From Rutstroemia sp. NJR-2017a BVV2 (taxonomy: Eukaryota > Ascomycota > Leotiomycetes > Helotiales > Rutstroemiaceae), in assembly GCA_002946415.1 (NCBI GenBank), contig NJPS01000070.1, positions 372,001 to 436,000 on the forward strand: a stretch of DNA of 64,000 bases, written 5' to 3'. Both the position numbers and the translations under genes were made by a program. Shown one piece after another: positions 22,867-34,214 of this stretch. Positions within the stretch are counted from its first letter, which is position 1, and each line of letters begins with the position of its first letter. Under the pieces are notes generated by a model, which worked only from the letters and a program-made list of their open reading frames with translations, had not been told where the DNA came from and did no database searches.

Positions 22867-23150
22867 ATGGTTTTCAACAAGTAAGCAGACAATCCACTTT
22901 CCCACCTACCAGCATACACTAACATGATTCTCACAGATGGAGAGCGAGACGCAGCTCCGCAAAAGATCTGAAAAACCGCGAGGAAGAGTTGAGACAAGCA
23001 TACGAGCATATGAGGGCGATTGAGCGACAAAACCATCTACCAACCTACGATTCTATAAACCAAGACAGCCACCCAGGAAAGCACGAGTCGTCGGATTATC
23101 GTCCATTGACGGCGCGGATGACGGAAATTAGACCCAATCAAGTTGCTTGA
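22867..23150 (+). CDS. small basic helical protein (75 aa), unknown function
   Basis: Two exons: 22867-22880 and 22937-23150 with a 56 nt intron (GTAAGC...CACAG, phase 2). The protein begins MVFNKWRARRSSAKDLKNRE and continues with a helical charged segment (EELRQAYEHMRAIERQ) that could form a short coiled coil, then a polar tail ending RMTEIRPNQVA. No signal peptide or membrane segment. The minimal first exon and clean splice argue for a true gene, but there is no recognised family. Confidence 0.55.
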
Positions 23151-23877
23151 ATATGAGGTGAAGAGAGGTCGGTGTGCTGGGGATGCATTTTGGAAATAGA
23201 GTAGCGTCGACGACTCGATGGGTGGGGATGCTTCGTGGAAACGTCTGCAGGCGAACTAGAAGCAGAGAGAAATTTACGCACGACAGGTGTCGGAAGACAA
23301 CTTGATGAAGGTTTACAACTGCGGAAGAGATGTGTTGCATTGGACATTTACAAAGCTTTGCCACACTCCTTCGATGTACTAAGGATTGATGTTTGGAATC
23401 ATTTTAGCGACGGAGTTGGAAGATAAACACCCATTTGGAATTGAATTTTGTACGACTTGAACATTTGTAGGACTAAAAGGGAATTCGTTCCTTCGAGCCT
23501 ACTTGTATATTTAGCATACAAATAGTATATATTTATGGTTCTAGTTCCTCGTGCAAAACTCGACCATGGCAATCTCCCACGATTAAAAACTACATGATGC
23601 TGTAAAGTTTATTTCATTGGTCATCATGACCAGGAGACGAGTTTTATTTTTCCTGTCTCAATGCATGGGAGATCAGCCGCCTGCAGTGATCTCTCCACAC
23701 AAGCCCAGTGGCTCTCAATTAACGGTGTGTTTTCCTCTCCAATGATATAGTGGTATCTCCATTGAACCCGAAAACTCCCAACACTCCAATGCAATAGCAT
23801 CTTCCCTCTCTTCTCTTCTCCTCTCCTCTCCTCTCCTCCTTCTCCCCCCCTCCCCATCTCCCTCCCCATCCTCATCC
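23151..23877. other. intergenic with a pyrimidine-rich run
   Basis: 727 bp between two convergent small genes. It contains a CTCTTCTCCTCTCC-type polypyrimidine low-complexity run at about 23809-23870, near the 3' end of the next gene. No coding signal. Confidence 0.45.
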
Positions 23878-24273
23878 CTAAACAGCACCCAACCACACAA
23901 AATCCCTATCCAAACTCATCACCCGCCTTTCCAACTCCACCTCTACAGCAGCCTCAACCCTCAATTCCTGCGACTGTGCCCGCATCCGCGTCGCCAGCTC
24001 GCGGTTCTTCATCTCTTGTAGCAGAGGACTCGTGTATTGCCATCGCAGGACGCTCCATTGCGCGGGCAGGTCTTGGGGGAATTTGTGTTCTTTGAGGAGT
24101 TTCGGTTTGCTGTAAGGAGGGGGAGGGAGGGGAGGTTAGTTGTTGGTTTTTGGTTGGGAGAAAGGGGGAAAGAATGCATACTTCAACTCCTCCTCCGAAG
24201 CCCACCGATTCGTGAATCTCCCCAATGTAAACCTCAAGCACTTAGCCAGATGAACGCTCATGAATCCCGTCAT
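23878..24273 (-). CDS. small conserved-looking protein (107 aa), unknown function
   Basis: Minus strand, two exons: 24273-24182 and 24109-23878 over a 72 nt intron (GTATGC...TTACAG). The protein starts MTGFMSVHLAKCLRFTLGRF, then NRWASEEEL, and after the splice NKPKLLKEHKFPQDLPAQW, SVLRWQYTSPLLQEMKNREL and a charged helix ending SLDRDFVWLGAV. The splice restores a continuous frame with no stop. The N-terminus is amphipathic and could be a membrane or mitochondrial targeting segment. No family recognised; an upstream exon cannot be excluded, since frames remain open before the ATG. Confidence 0.55.
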
Positions 24274-25434
24274 GATTCGTATCCAAGTAACTCGCGCCGA
24301 GAAGTATATCGAGCTCAATAGAAGTCGTAGATGAAGATGAAGATGCAGAAGCGCACACGCACGCGCGCAGGAACTGGTGGGTGATCACCAACGAGAGATT
24401 TAGATTTGCTGGATTCGCGGACTGCTTTTTAGAAATAAGAATGAATGAATGAATTGAAGAGAGAAAGAGAGAAAGAAAGAAAGTAATCATCAAATAATTA
24501 TAAATAAGTGACTCATAACAGGACATCCCTGGAGACCTCTTTGCCCAGAACCCAGAACCCCAAACAACAAATCCGCCCTACCAACGTAGGGCAGTCCTAG
24601 TGGGGAAAAATTGCTCATAAAGCCGAAAAGTTGGTTCTACCAAGAGTCTCCACTCCGAGATTCAACCCTGGGCTAGAAGATCCACAGTACGACCGAAAGT
24701 CGCGGCCCGCTCCACTGGACTTGCACGCAGGCCCCCATTCGAACATCTCCCGCCAGGAGTTGGTCCGATTTGAGTGTTCTGGAAGCATACGTACGGAGTA
24801 GAGGAGGAGTGGAAGGTAGCCGCTTACTGTCGGCTTGTGTTTCGAGCAGGGGGAGTTGGGGAGTTTGCTTTCGTGTTGAGTTGTGTCTGGAGAAGTTAGT
24901 CGTGGTAAATAAGTAATCGACTTACCAAATCTGGCTATGCGAATCAACGATATCGGAGTCTGCATTTGGTGTGTACATTGTGGATGATATCATCGTGAAT
25001 ACTTGCAGTTTGGATATGCTTTGGTTCATAGCAAGCCACGACCGTGTTGGTCTGAGGCCTTGTTTGCGGGATGATTGTACGCAAAAATGGAACCGCTCGA
25101 AGGTCGTGACCACGTGGCGCAGCAAAGTTGATACTGCCAGGACATCACATTGTTCTGGCGTTTGATAAAGCTGCGCAATGATGGCAACTTCAAGCAAAGG
25201 ATTCGCATTCCACGCACCTCCATCAGCGACGAACGAAAGGAGCTAGCGATCAGGGACTGTGGGGAAATGAGTTGTACAATTGAAATGAAACGCTCAAGGA
25301 AAACCAATATACAACGAGGATGCCTTAACCATAAAATGCCGCAAGAAACTCCCCGCGAATCGTATGCCATGCCCAACTTCGTGGATCGTGGAGGCTTTAA
25401 TTTGATTGCGCCCTGTCTTCTTCATTCGAATCCC
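24274..25434. other. intergenic, no certain gene
   Basis: 1.16 kb. Overlapping frames of 90-120 codons on both strands show no family signal. A GAATGAATGAATGAA / GAGAAAGAGAGAAAG simple-sequence run lies at about 24440-24482. Confidence 0.4.
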
Positions 25435-26557
25435 TCATACCGCTGCATATCCACCCCTACTACCCCCTCCTTGTACAGTGTTGAGAACTCGTCTGGTCCA
25501 ATCTTTCAGTAGGTATGGAACGTCGCGAATCGTGTCGCCATGTGGGAGAAGGTCCCAGCCGCGTGCACCGTATCGATTGTAGTTGAGCCATGAACCGAAG
25601 ATAAGGTAGGCTGCTGTAGAAAGAAATGCACTATTACAGATCGTTAGTCCTGTGTTTGAGGAGTCGAGGATGTACACGTACACAATGATAAACCAAGTGA
25701 AGAAACCCCAGTGCGTGCTGCTCTGATCGTTCCCATCGTCTGTTGATCCTTCTTCACATGCCTCTTTCGTACGCCACGTCAATCGCAAAATATCAACGTC
25801 GTCGTGTTCGTCCAAGGCAAAAAATTGAAGACTAGAATCATTGGCAGCTCCCCCAGGAGTAGGCTCATCCCGTTCGTTTAGTTTCCCCTTTCCCTTGGGC
25901 TCCGGGGGCTCCCAGAGATTCTCCAATCCTGTTCGGTTTCGATCGCAAATAAACTCGACAATAGCTTTCTGCGGTTTCATTTCCTTTCCTTTTCCACGGA
26001 AACCGCCGTTCAGCTCAAACCTTAGTCCTTCTTTACCTGCATCTGAGTGTGCCTTTGAAGCACTCAAGCGTTCATACTTCGCATCGAGTGAACCTCCGCC
26101 GCTATTTTCCAAACTTCCTGCGAAGGGTATGATTTGTTGCGTCGCATCGGATCCTTCTGCCTCGTTGATTACGTGGGTGATTCCGCACACTGTGGAAAGA
26201 TCAAAGATTAGCTGTGAGCTTTAAGAGTCACACCACCAGCCAGCTTGTAACTGTCGTTGAATGGCAGGGGGAGACATTACCCCTAGTACCACCTGGGCAT
26301 TCATGGAAGCCCTTTTTGACGATGGCTTTGCAGATATCTATTGTATAGGTGGTATTCGTCCATCCTTGTCCTTCATCACCGATAAAGTCTTCAACGCTAT
26401 GCAGCACTGAACGTGGGCCGTCTAATGGGCCTAGATTGAATGTCCGCCCATCAATCACGATATTCTTGCAATCAAAATTTCCAGAAGCAGCGCCGAGTAG
26501 AGGAAAGAGTATTGTAGCCAGTATGGCGGCTTCAGTTGGTATAAGAGCCAACCGCAT
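25435..26557 (-). CDS. ATG27: autophagy-related membrane protein Atg27
   Basis: Minus strand, three exons: 26557-26281, 26189-25682, 25630-25435; 326 aa. Signal peptide at the start (MRLALIPTEAAILATILFPL), then the mannose-6-phosphate-receptor-like lumenal domain of Atg27 with paired cysteines: FDCKNIVIDGRTFNLGPLDG, YTIDICKAIV, HECPGGTRVCGITHV, EFICDRNRTGLENLW and ILRLTWRTKEAC. A single transmembrane segment is rebuilt by the third exon (WGFFTWFIIV joined to AFLSTAAYLIFGSW), followed by a short cytosolic tail YNRYGARGWDLLPHGDTIRD and DVPYLLKDW. Atg27 traffics Atg9 vesicles between Golgi, vacuole and the phagophore assembly site. The Gly/Pro/Glu-rich loop (PPEPKGKGKLNERDEPTPGG) inside the lumenal domain is typical of filamentous fungi. 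Confident call. Confidence 0.92.
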
Positions 26558-29064
26558 GATTGTAATGTTGCAAACGCTCCCAACTCCGAGTAGATTACTG
26601 GCGGTCTCGCCCGCGGAAAGCAACAGGACACAAAAAAGTTGGCTGTTGCGCCGGATAGAAGGATTGCAAATAGAAGGCTGAAATAGCTCGGTATCGAGCT
26701 TCCGCGTTATGTTTTATCTGTCGAAGATTTGTGATGATTGTTCTTTGTGTTTTTATTACGTTGTAGGTTTGTAGTTACCTCAGTATCTCTCAGCAGCAGA
26801 GGATGACGGTGATTACATAAGTCTAGGCTGAACTCGACCAGAATAGAATGGAACCGAACACAAAACAAAACACCGCAACCATTAACAGCAGAATTAAACA
26901 ACCTTACTGGCGCACATGTGAGAGCCGTAATTATTCGCAAGTATGATTGCGATCCATTCGGTCTTGTCATTCTCTCGATCACGAATGCGACTACTCGTTC
27001 ACGGTAGCTTCATCGCTCTTTTCCCCCCAGGGTCTATGATTCTGCTGTCCTCGCAAGCTTTGGCTTCTATGGAAGTGTAGCCGGGGATGCGACAGTGTCT
27101 CGACGGCGGGGTTATATAAATTGAGAGGCGTGTGGCAGGGTCGTAGTTTGGATCACATATCAACTCGCATGCAGTTCTGTGTTGGCAGACCAGTGGTCGA
27201 GGAACGGAGGTGGACTGATGAAATACACTTTGCCGTCGACCTCACTCTCGCAACCTCTGCCCAAAATGATGGGCTGCGACAGACGAACTAGACCCTCATA
27301 TATTGGAAGTGGACAGTGCGCCTACTATATCCTACAGCGCAGACGTGTCCACTCGACACTACTATGTTACCACCCTCGGCATTGGTTTCGGACTTCCAAC
27401 GTTCTTTTATAGACGGTCCAGATAACTGAACCTGGGCTACAGACATTCTATATCGCAGAGCAATATGCTTGACATTGATATGGATGACTCTTTGGATTCT
27501 ATCGAATCTTGTCTTCTTGTCAGTCATTCCCTAGTATTCTAAACGTCATTTCAAACCGCAGATTGCGCCTGACGGAAGACTGGGTACACGATGCAGAGCC
27601 TCGCAGGAATCGATGACTCTGCAAGAATGGACGTTATCCTACACATTTACAGCCGTCCCTTCGCCAATGTCATCAGGGCGATATACTATGCCAGCGTCTA
27701 GTGAGGCTCTTCCTGGCGCCAAACCTCCAAGGCTTATCCAGTCTCTGATTCTTTCATCATTCGGCATAACACCTGCGTTTATGCCCTTGAGGTTTGCCCT
27801 GCAGTACCATCCTCAAGCGTTGCCCTCAACCACTTGAATTCCGCAATTGGCTACCGAATCCACTTACTGAATTCGTTCCTAGTATTAGCCACTAGAATGT
27901 TCGATCTTCACATCCAGACAAGTGCCCAGGCAAGCTTCTAGTGAGAGCTGACGATCAATTGAGGCTCAACAGAAATGCCCCAGTATGGATTCGCCGAAGA
28001 TGCCCTTGTTCTGTCAGCCATTTGATTGGTGAAGCCTATGTAGGATCCAAGTGGATGGTACAGCAGATCGTATCATCTACCTGGATTCTGTCCCTTCGTG
28101 CAAGCCACGGACCTGAACCCATCAGGGAACACTCTGCGCGATATTGCTCCTTCCTTACATTATCACACCATCTTTTGTCTCTTGTCGCGCTTTACTGTGT
28201 AGACATTTACATAAATTTGGTTACTCTGTGAACTATTATTTTTGCACTATCCATGATCGCTCATCCTCTGTCAAGGCCGTTTGCAGCTCGGACTCTACCA
28301 CACCTCTACTTAGCGATGATCACTGCAAAGGAGAGACGAATCAGGATGGAGCGTCCCAATATAGAGCGAGCAAGTAGCGCGCATTGATTACGACTGTATC
28401 AATGGTTACACAGCTTCCAATGATATAGGCTTCACGACAGGAAACGTCGCACATAACTCGAAACACCTCAGCGGTAGATTAACTAACGGAAGCCCGTTCA
28501 ACTTCGATGTTGAGACGACCCCAATCAGAGATGGGCACGTTGACATCCGATCAAAGTAAAGTAGGACCTTATGTTGTGCCTTCGCGGTCGCTTTCCTTCG
28601 TTTTAGTACATCGCTAGCGATTTCTGTTCAAGGAACTCACGGTCATCCTTAGCAATTTTCACGTATCCTATTTACGAGAGCCTTGCTCTTTTCAATTATC
28701 GTTGGTTGCATCACAGCTATATGCAGTGTTTAACGGCGCGCAGTCCCTGTAATCGGTGACTGCACTAACGTTTTGATTAGTCGACACTGCGGGAAAAGTA
28801 GGCTGCAATGCCCTATCAATAAAAAAATGCCCCAAATGCTACCACAGTATACATCGGCTAAACTATTCATGACATCTTATCAGGCACGTTTGCACGTATT
28901 TGGGGCGACCGAGTAATGCCCTCGAGGCTCCCAAGTGTGACCAAAACAAAATCCTAACTGTTTAAATCAATATAAAATTGATATAAATGTGTCGGTCTGC
29001 TGCTCTAAGTTTTAACATCACGATTGTATACAGACTTCACTTTAACCCTCATTACATTATCTCA
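26558..29064. other. long intergenic region, possible gene remnants
   Basis: 2.5 kb without a clear gene. Short plus-strand frames (27179-27412, 27613-27837, 27941-28231) do not join through plausible splices and match nothing I know. From 28365 to 28559 a 64-codon frame ends in a natural-looking stop and reads like protein (DIGFTTGNVAHNSKHLSG, FNFDVETTPIRDGHVDIRS), so it may be the last exon of a decayed gene. The 3' part (about 28560-29060) is the promoter of the next gene. Confidence 0.4.
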
Positions 29065-30137
29065 ATGCCGCCGTCGCAAAGCTTTCCATCGCCACCGCCG
29101 GCTTATGTTAACCCCACGGCTGAAGACAGTACAGGTACACCAGTGCTTTTAGACCCAGCCCTGCAACCGCAATTGCTGTGCCGTGGCATAACTCCAACAC
29201 TCTCTAACATACATCCAGAGGAAAATCATGTTTCGGTCAACAGCATTGTAGAAAATCGAGATCTTACCAATACCGAGAGTACAGTAATCCCTACAAGTTC
29301 TAGATGTGCCGTTGCTACATCTTCAGGATCTGAGCATGATAAACTAGTCTCCAGATTGGAAGAAGTTATACAAGCGCTCGAAAAGGAAGATAAAAAATCA
29401 TCGCCAGAAGACAAGCTTATCTCCCGTCTCGAGAAAGTCATTCGTCATAATGGACATGCTAGCATATCCGAAGGAAAACGAGATACTAGGAAACCGATCA
29501 AGCTCAAGGACGCTGTGGGCAGAAGATTCAGTTTTCCTTATTATCGATGTGAAACTTGGGCTGTAAGTGCTTCTGTGAACCACTTCCCGGTCTGCTGTTA
29601 ATATTCCTATAGGGCATTGAAGAGCTCATCAAACAAGCATTTCTTCATGTTGAAATCATTGGTCGGCATGTCCAGGAAGGTCATTACGACCTCATGAATC
29701 CAGCAGGTGAAGTAATTCTCCCGCAAGTCTGGGAAGATCACGTTGAACCTGGATGGTCTATCTCTATGTCGATGTGGCCAATGCCCGATTCTATGCCTAG
29801 ACCACCGCCACCACCGGTCCATGCTATCGTGGATAGAGGCCCACCACATCCTGGTCTACCTCCTCCATCGTTTCCCTGTAATCCTCCACCGCGTGATCCG
29901 CCTCCTCCACCACCTTTTCATATTCACCCTATTACCTGCCCCAAAAAGCGCACATCTGATTTTGACTCGTTTATATCGAAGAAGAAAGGGTTTAGGGGAC
30001 TCTGGAGGAATTTATCTGGAATTTTCAGGAAAAAGTAAGTTCTTGAAAATACAGGATTTTGGCGGCTCTTACTAACATCCTCGTTCAGCAGGTCAAAGGA
30101 CCATGATTCTGATAGTAGTTCATTTTTCAATGACTAG
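29065..30137 (+). CDS. ubiquitin-like domain (ULD-type) fungal protein with proline-rich C-terminus
   Basis: Three exons: 29065-29562, 29613-30034 and a last exon from 30089 (or 30092) to 30137; 322 aa. The ubiquitin-like domain starts at KPIKLKDAVGRRFSFPYYRC, runs over the splice through ETWAGIEELIKQAFLHVE and ends GHYDLMNPAGEVILPQVWED, EPGWSISMSMWPMP; this block is shared by a large family of ascomycete proteins. Before it lies a polar region with a coiled segment (DKLVSRLEEVIQALEKEDKK). After it come polyproline runs and a basic tail (KKKGFRGLWRNLSGIFRKK) ending in Ser/Asp. An upstream in-frame ATG at 28987 would add 26 mostly hydrophobic residues; I prefer 29065 (MPPSQSFPSPPP) because it resembles the usual polar start. 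The cellular role is unknown. Confidence 0.82.
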
Positions 30138-30821
30138 TTTGGTGCGCCTTGTGGTTACTGTGCTGATGGAAGTCTCAAAATCGGTCCTTTTACATACAGC
30201 CTTTGGTGACCAGGAGAGATACCACGATATTTCCACCCTTAAGATGGAGAAACTTGCAGTCAATCTCGCGAGGTGGTGAGGGTTAATTTGGATACGTTCA
30301 GTTTCTTTGTTGTGGTCGCCGCTCTTTTCAAATGCAGTTCATTCCTTTTTTGATTCTCAACAATCATATCTTTTTACTTTCAGATAATGTTTGTATCACC
30401 TTCAAATTATGACACGATAAATGCCGAGCTCTCTGTACGATCGAAGGATATCAAGCTTACTTGATAGGCTATGATATCGGAGAATAAACATCTATTACCC
30501 CAACTTGTCTTAGGACTGCTTGTACCCCTCTCATATCCCTGACAACTTCCATCCATTATCGCGTTGCATCTCTTATCAATACTTTATCTGCAAAACAACC
30601 AATGAAATCAACATACCAATCTGTGACATACGATATCCTTAAGATAGCCCCGAGGTCCTTGGGTGAGAATTTAGTGATTTCTCATATCTTTAAGCAGTTT
30701 GAACTTGGCATGTTGTGGTCGATATATCTACCGTTTGTATCACTGCACTGAAAACCCAGACTCGTAGAAATTCACAGAATTGAATAATTGCGAGTACGTT
30801 CAATTGTGTGAGTTTGCGAAG
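30138..30821. other. intergenic, no gene seen
   Basis: 684 bp, presumably the terminator of the ULD gene and the promoter of the permease gene. Nothing else recognised. Confidence 0.4.
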
Positions 30822-32689
30822 ATGGATAACCCAACGAAAAGATCGGGGGCTGGCGAAATGCAACAGCAAGATGTGGAGAAAGTTGCACAAAGTCCATCTC
30901 GTCAAGAGCATGGGAATCAGCCACCTGTAGAGCTGTTGGCAAACGAAGCTGATACAGATCTTTTGGGTATGTCTTCCTACTCCTACTTCTGATAATTACC
31001 TGACCAGGACAGCAAAAATGGGGTACAAGCAGGAACTGCGTCGGAATTTCACCATGATAGAGGTGTTTGGCATTGCATTCAGTATTATGGGACTTCTGCC
31101 GTCGATTGCATCTACTCTGGCTTTTTCAATCCCGGCAGGTCCTGCTGGCATGGTTTGGGGATGGTTCTTACCGTCGATGTTTATCTTTATAGTTGGTGTA
31201 GCGATGGCAGACTTGGGTTCGGCGATGCCTACATCTGGTGGATTGTATTGGTGGTATGGCACTGGCAATCTCAATGAAACCGTGACTATGGCGAACTAAT
31301 TGATTCAGGACTCATTTCTTTGCGTCGCCCAAATATCGAAAAGCTTTATGCTTCTTGGTTGGATACTCAAACAGTTTGGGTTTGATTGGGGGACTATGTA
31401 GCATTGACTATGGGTTTGCATTGATGTTTTGCGCAGTGTATGTGGTATCGGACCTGTAATGCGGAGATATGACTAACTTTCACAGTATTGTCGTTGCTCG
31501 TGATGGAAACTGGACGCCGTCAAACGGAATCGTCTATGTGGTATTCTTGGCCTGCGTCATCTGTCATGGCATATTGGCTTCAACACTTTCGAAAGTTATG
31601 GGGAGACTTCAAACAGTCTTCGTGATTATGAACCTTGTTCTTATTGTGGCTACTATTATTGCTCTTCCTGTCGGCAAACATCTCTCTTCGGAGCGAAATT
31701 CAGCTCACTATATCTTTGCCCAAACGGAGAATCTCACCACATGGCCCACCGGTTGGACATTCATGCTCGCGTGGTTGTCTCCCATTTGGACAATCGGAGG
31801 CTTCGACTCCTGTGTGCACATGTCAGAAGAGGCAGCCAATGCAGCCAAAGCTGTACCATATGGTATCATGATGTCTATTGGATCGTGTTGGATTCTCGGT
31901 TTCATAATTATGATTGTACTGGCCGCATGCATCAATCCCGATCTCTCATCGGTACTTGATTCACCTTTTGGGCAACCTATGGCTCAGATCTACTATGATG
32001 CCATAGGTAAGAAGGGAACACTTGGCCTTGTGTCTTTATTATTTATTGTACAGTTCCTCATGGGTCTCTCAATCTTGGTTGCAGCTTCTCGTCAAACCTG
32101 GGCATTCTCGCGAGATGGAGCTCTTCCTTTCTCCAACTTCTTTCGTCCCATCTCGCAATCTCTAGGATACATACCGTTCCGTTGTGTTTGGGGATGTGTG
32201 GGAGTTGCTGCAGTGTTGGGACTGCTCTGCCTCATCGCACCAGCTGCCGCGTCGGCGTTGTTTTCGCTAGCTGTTGCTGGAAATAATCTTGCTTGGATGA
32301 TGCCGATCTTCTGTCGGGTATTCTGGGGAGAACACAAATTTGTGCCCGGTCCATTCTACACCGGCAAATTTCTGAGTCCCATAATCGCTTGGACTGCAAT
32401 TGTATTTTTGGTATTTGGGATAATATTGGCAATGTTCCCAAGCGGAGGTCCAGACCCGACTCCTGCGAGTATGAATTACACGGTCGTCATCAATATGGCT
32501 GTGTGGGGTGGGAGTATGTTGTATTATTGGATTGATGCGAGGAAGTGGTTCACGGGACCAAAGATCACAGTCGATGCAGAAGGTCTGAGTGAGGCGCAGA
32601 AGGAAGTGCTTTTTCATGAAGGGATCTCGGTAGCAGCTACCTCACGCGAAGTCAGCGAAATTGTTAGAGAGAAGACCGATCAGGAATGA
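30822..32689 (+). CDS. GABA/amino-acid permease (APC superfamily, Uga4-like)
   Basis: Four exons: 30822-30966, 31013-31253, 31309-31437, 31486-32689; 572 aa. After a polar N-terminus come the family blocks: LAKMGYKQELRRNFTMIEVF, FSIMGLLPSIASTLAFSIPA, ADLGSAMPTSGGLYWWTHFF (rebuilt by the second splice), GLCSIDYGFALMF, ARDGNWTPSNGIVY, NLTTWPTGWTFMLAWLSPIW, DSCVHMSEEAANAAKAVPYG and ILVAASRQTWAFSRDGALPF. These are characteristic of fungal GABA and choline permeases with about 12 transmembrane helices in the plasma membrane. The SEEAxNAxxAVPxGI motif is the best diagnostic. It imports GABA or a related amine with protons; specificity cannot be fixed from sequence. Confidence 0.9.
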
Positions 32690-33562
32690 ATCGGAAAAGG
32701 AGGGGAATCTAACGAAGGCCACCGGATGCCACCAATCCCTGATCAATACCAGAGTTGCATGACATCTAAATGACATATCTCTGGGCAGTGGAGAAGTGGA
32801 GACAGCGATTTCTAATGACATGTTCAGGGCAGAATGAGACGAACATAGAACAGCTATGAGTACTCAACGGGTATGCCTCCACATTTGAAACGTTTCTCAA
32901 CAAACCTTCATCAATCGTCCCGGGATGCCAAGTGATTTTATACCGGATATTAGAGCTCTCAAAACATCCCAGAAACGTCATTGGAGGCAGTTCATTCCAT
33001 CAATCGACGATCATCCTGCTTAGCCTCGCTAGTTTCAGGAGCTTCGCACCAAACTCCCCTTGACTATCTGTTGGGTCCAAACTTGCATATTTGCTGCTAA
33101 TCCAGATCTTGAGTTTCTCTTTCGAACATCTGATTTTCTTGTTTCTGCTAGTGGATCAATTATATACCCAATTCTGAAGCAGTTTCATCGGAGGAGCAAA
33201 CCTTGCTATCAACTCGGTTGTCATAGCTTCCGCGGACGATCGAATGGTCAGTGCTAGAATTGTCGTTCGGGGCAGTCTGTGCCCCCCGGAATGTTTTTCC
33301 TTGGTGGTGCTCGCATCCTTTGAGTTCAGACGGCGCCGCGGGAATGAGATACAAAGTTCGAACGAACGGACGTTCGTTTGCTCTTGTCCCGGAAGAGATT
33401 AGTTTCTCGCACCAAAAAGGGGGCGCATGGGTTGCTAGGCATCATTAGATCTAGATCTCTCTGTCCCCGTCCACTGTCAATGATGTGGTATAAATTTCTC
33501 ATGTTCACTGTGGCAAAAGATTTCAGTCCAGTATAGGATTTCAATTTGCTATCTTTCTTACA
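32690..33562. other. intergenic, no gene seen
   Basis: 873 bp between permease and secreted-protein genes; only short frames without coding character. An imperfect palindrome around TTCGAACGAACGGACGTTCG lies at about 33357-33376. Confidence 0.4.
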
Positions 33563-34214
33563 ATGGCGCCCACGTTCATATATGCCCTGTTTTCCCAACT
33601 TTTAATATTTATTGTCTACGCATCTCCAATTACTCCCACACCTAATACCACCCGAAAACCAATCGTCGGTACATACGATCCTGCCACACATGTGTATCGT
33701 CGAGCCAGCTTCCGCGTAAACGCCACAAATGTCCCTCAAAGCATCAGCAACTGGATTGATGATGTAAACGCCGTCAGCAGCTTCCTCAATGTTGCCTTGG
33801 GCCTGCCATTGGGCTCCACGACGAAAGCGGCAGCTTTGAACGCTTTAAGCTTCGCTCAAGACGAACCCACAAACCTCAAGCTTCTTCGATCAACACCTGG
33901 TCTCGATGCGAATGGAGTTGCGGCAGCTTCTACTTTGGACGCGGTGTTTGGAGATGTGTTGACCCAGTTGCAAATTATTGCTGCAACACCTTATAGTGTG
34001 TCCGTAAGGTTCGATGCTGTGTCGCGGCTCAATTTCAATCGGTAAGTTTGACTCTTTATTGAGCATTAGTATAAATTGCTGACTTTGAAGCTGCGGGAAC
34101 GTCTTACCTGCGGTAGAAACATTGTGGAGATCAGCTGCTGTGGCATCGAATACTTTAACTGCGACGTTCCCACCTACAGCAAGTCGTGAAACTGCGTGTC
34201 TGGGGCCCAATTAA
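33563..34214 (+). CDS. small secreted protein (200 aa), unknown function
   Basis: Two exons: 33563-34041 and 34091-34214 (49 nt intron, GTAAGT...GAAG). A signal peptide is clear: MAPTFIYALFSQLLIFIVYA followed by SPITPTP. The mature part is Ala/Ser/Thr-rich with helical stretches (SISNWIDDVNAVSSFLNVAL, SFAQDEPTNLKLL, AASTLDAVFGDVLTQLQIIA) and ends with two cysteines in RCGNVLPAV and TACLGPN, which could pair. It resembles the small alanine-rich secreted proteins common in plant-associated ascomycetes, but I do not recognise a named family. Candidate effector or surface protein by inference only. Confidence 0.72.

Noticed and set aside
24640..24730. Minus-strand tRNA-like segment (GGGTTGAATCTC resembles a B-box)
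   Set aside because: Stems do not pair: no acceptor stem and a poor T-arm. Probably chance.
28987..29064. Upstream ATG of the ubiquitin-like-domain gene
   Set aside because: The extra 26 residues are hydrophobic and unlike the usual polar start; the ATG at 29065 is preferred, though not proven.
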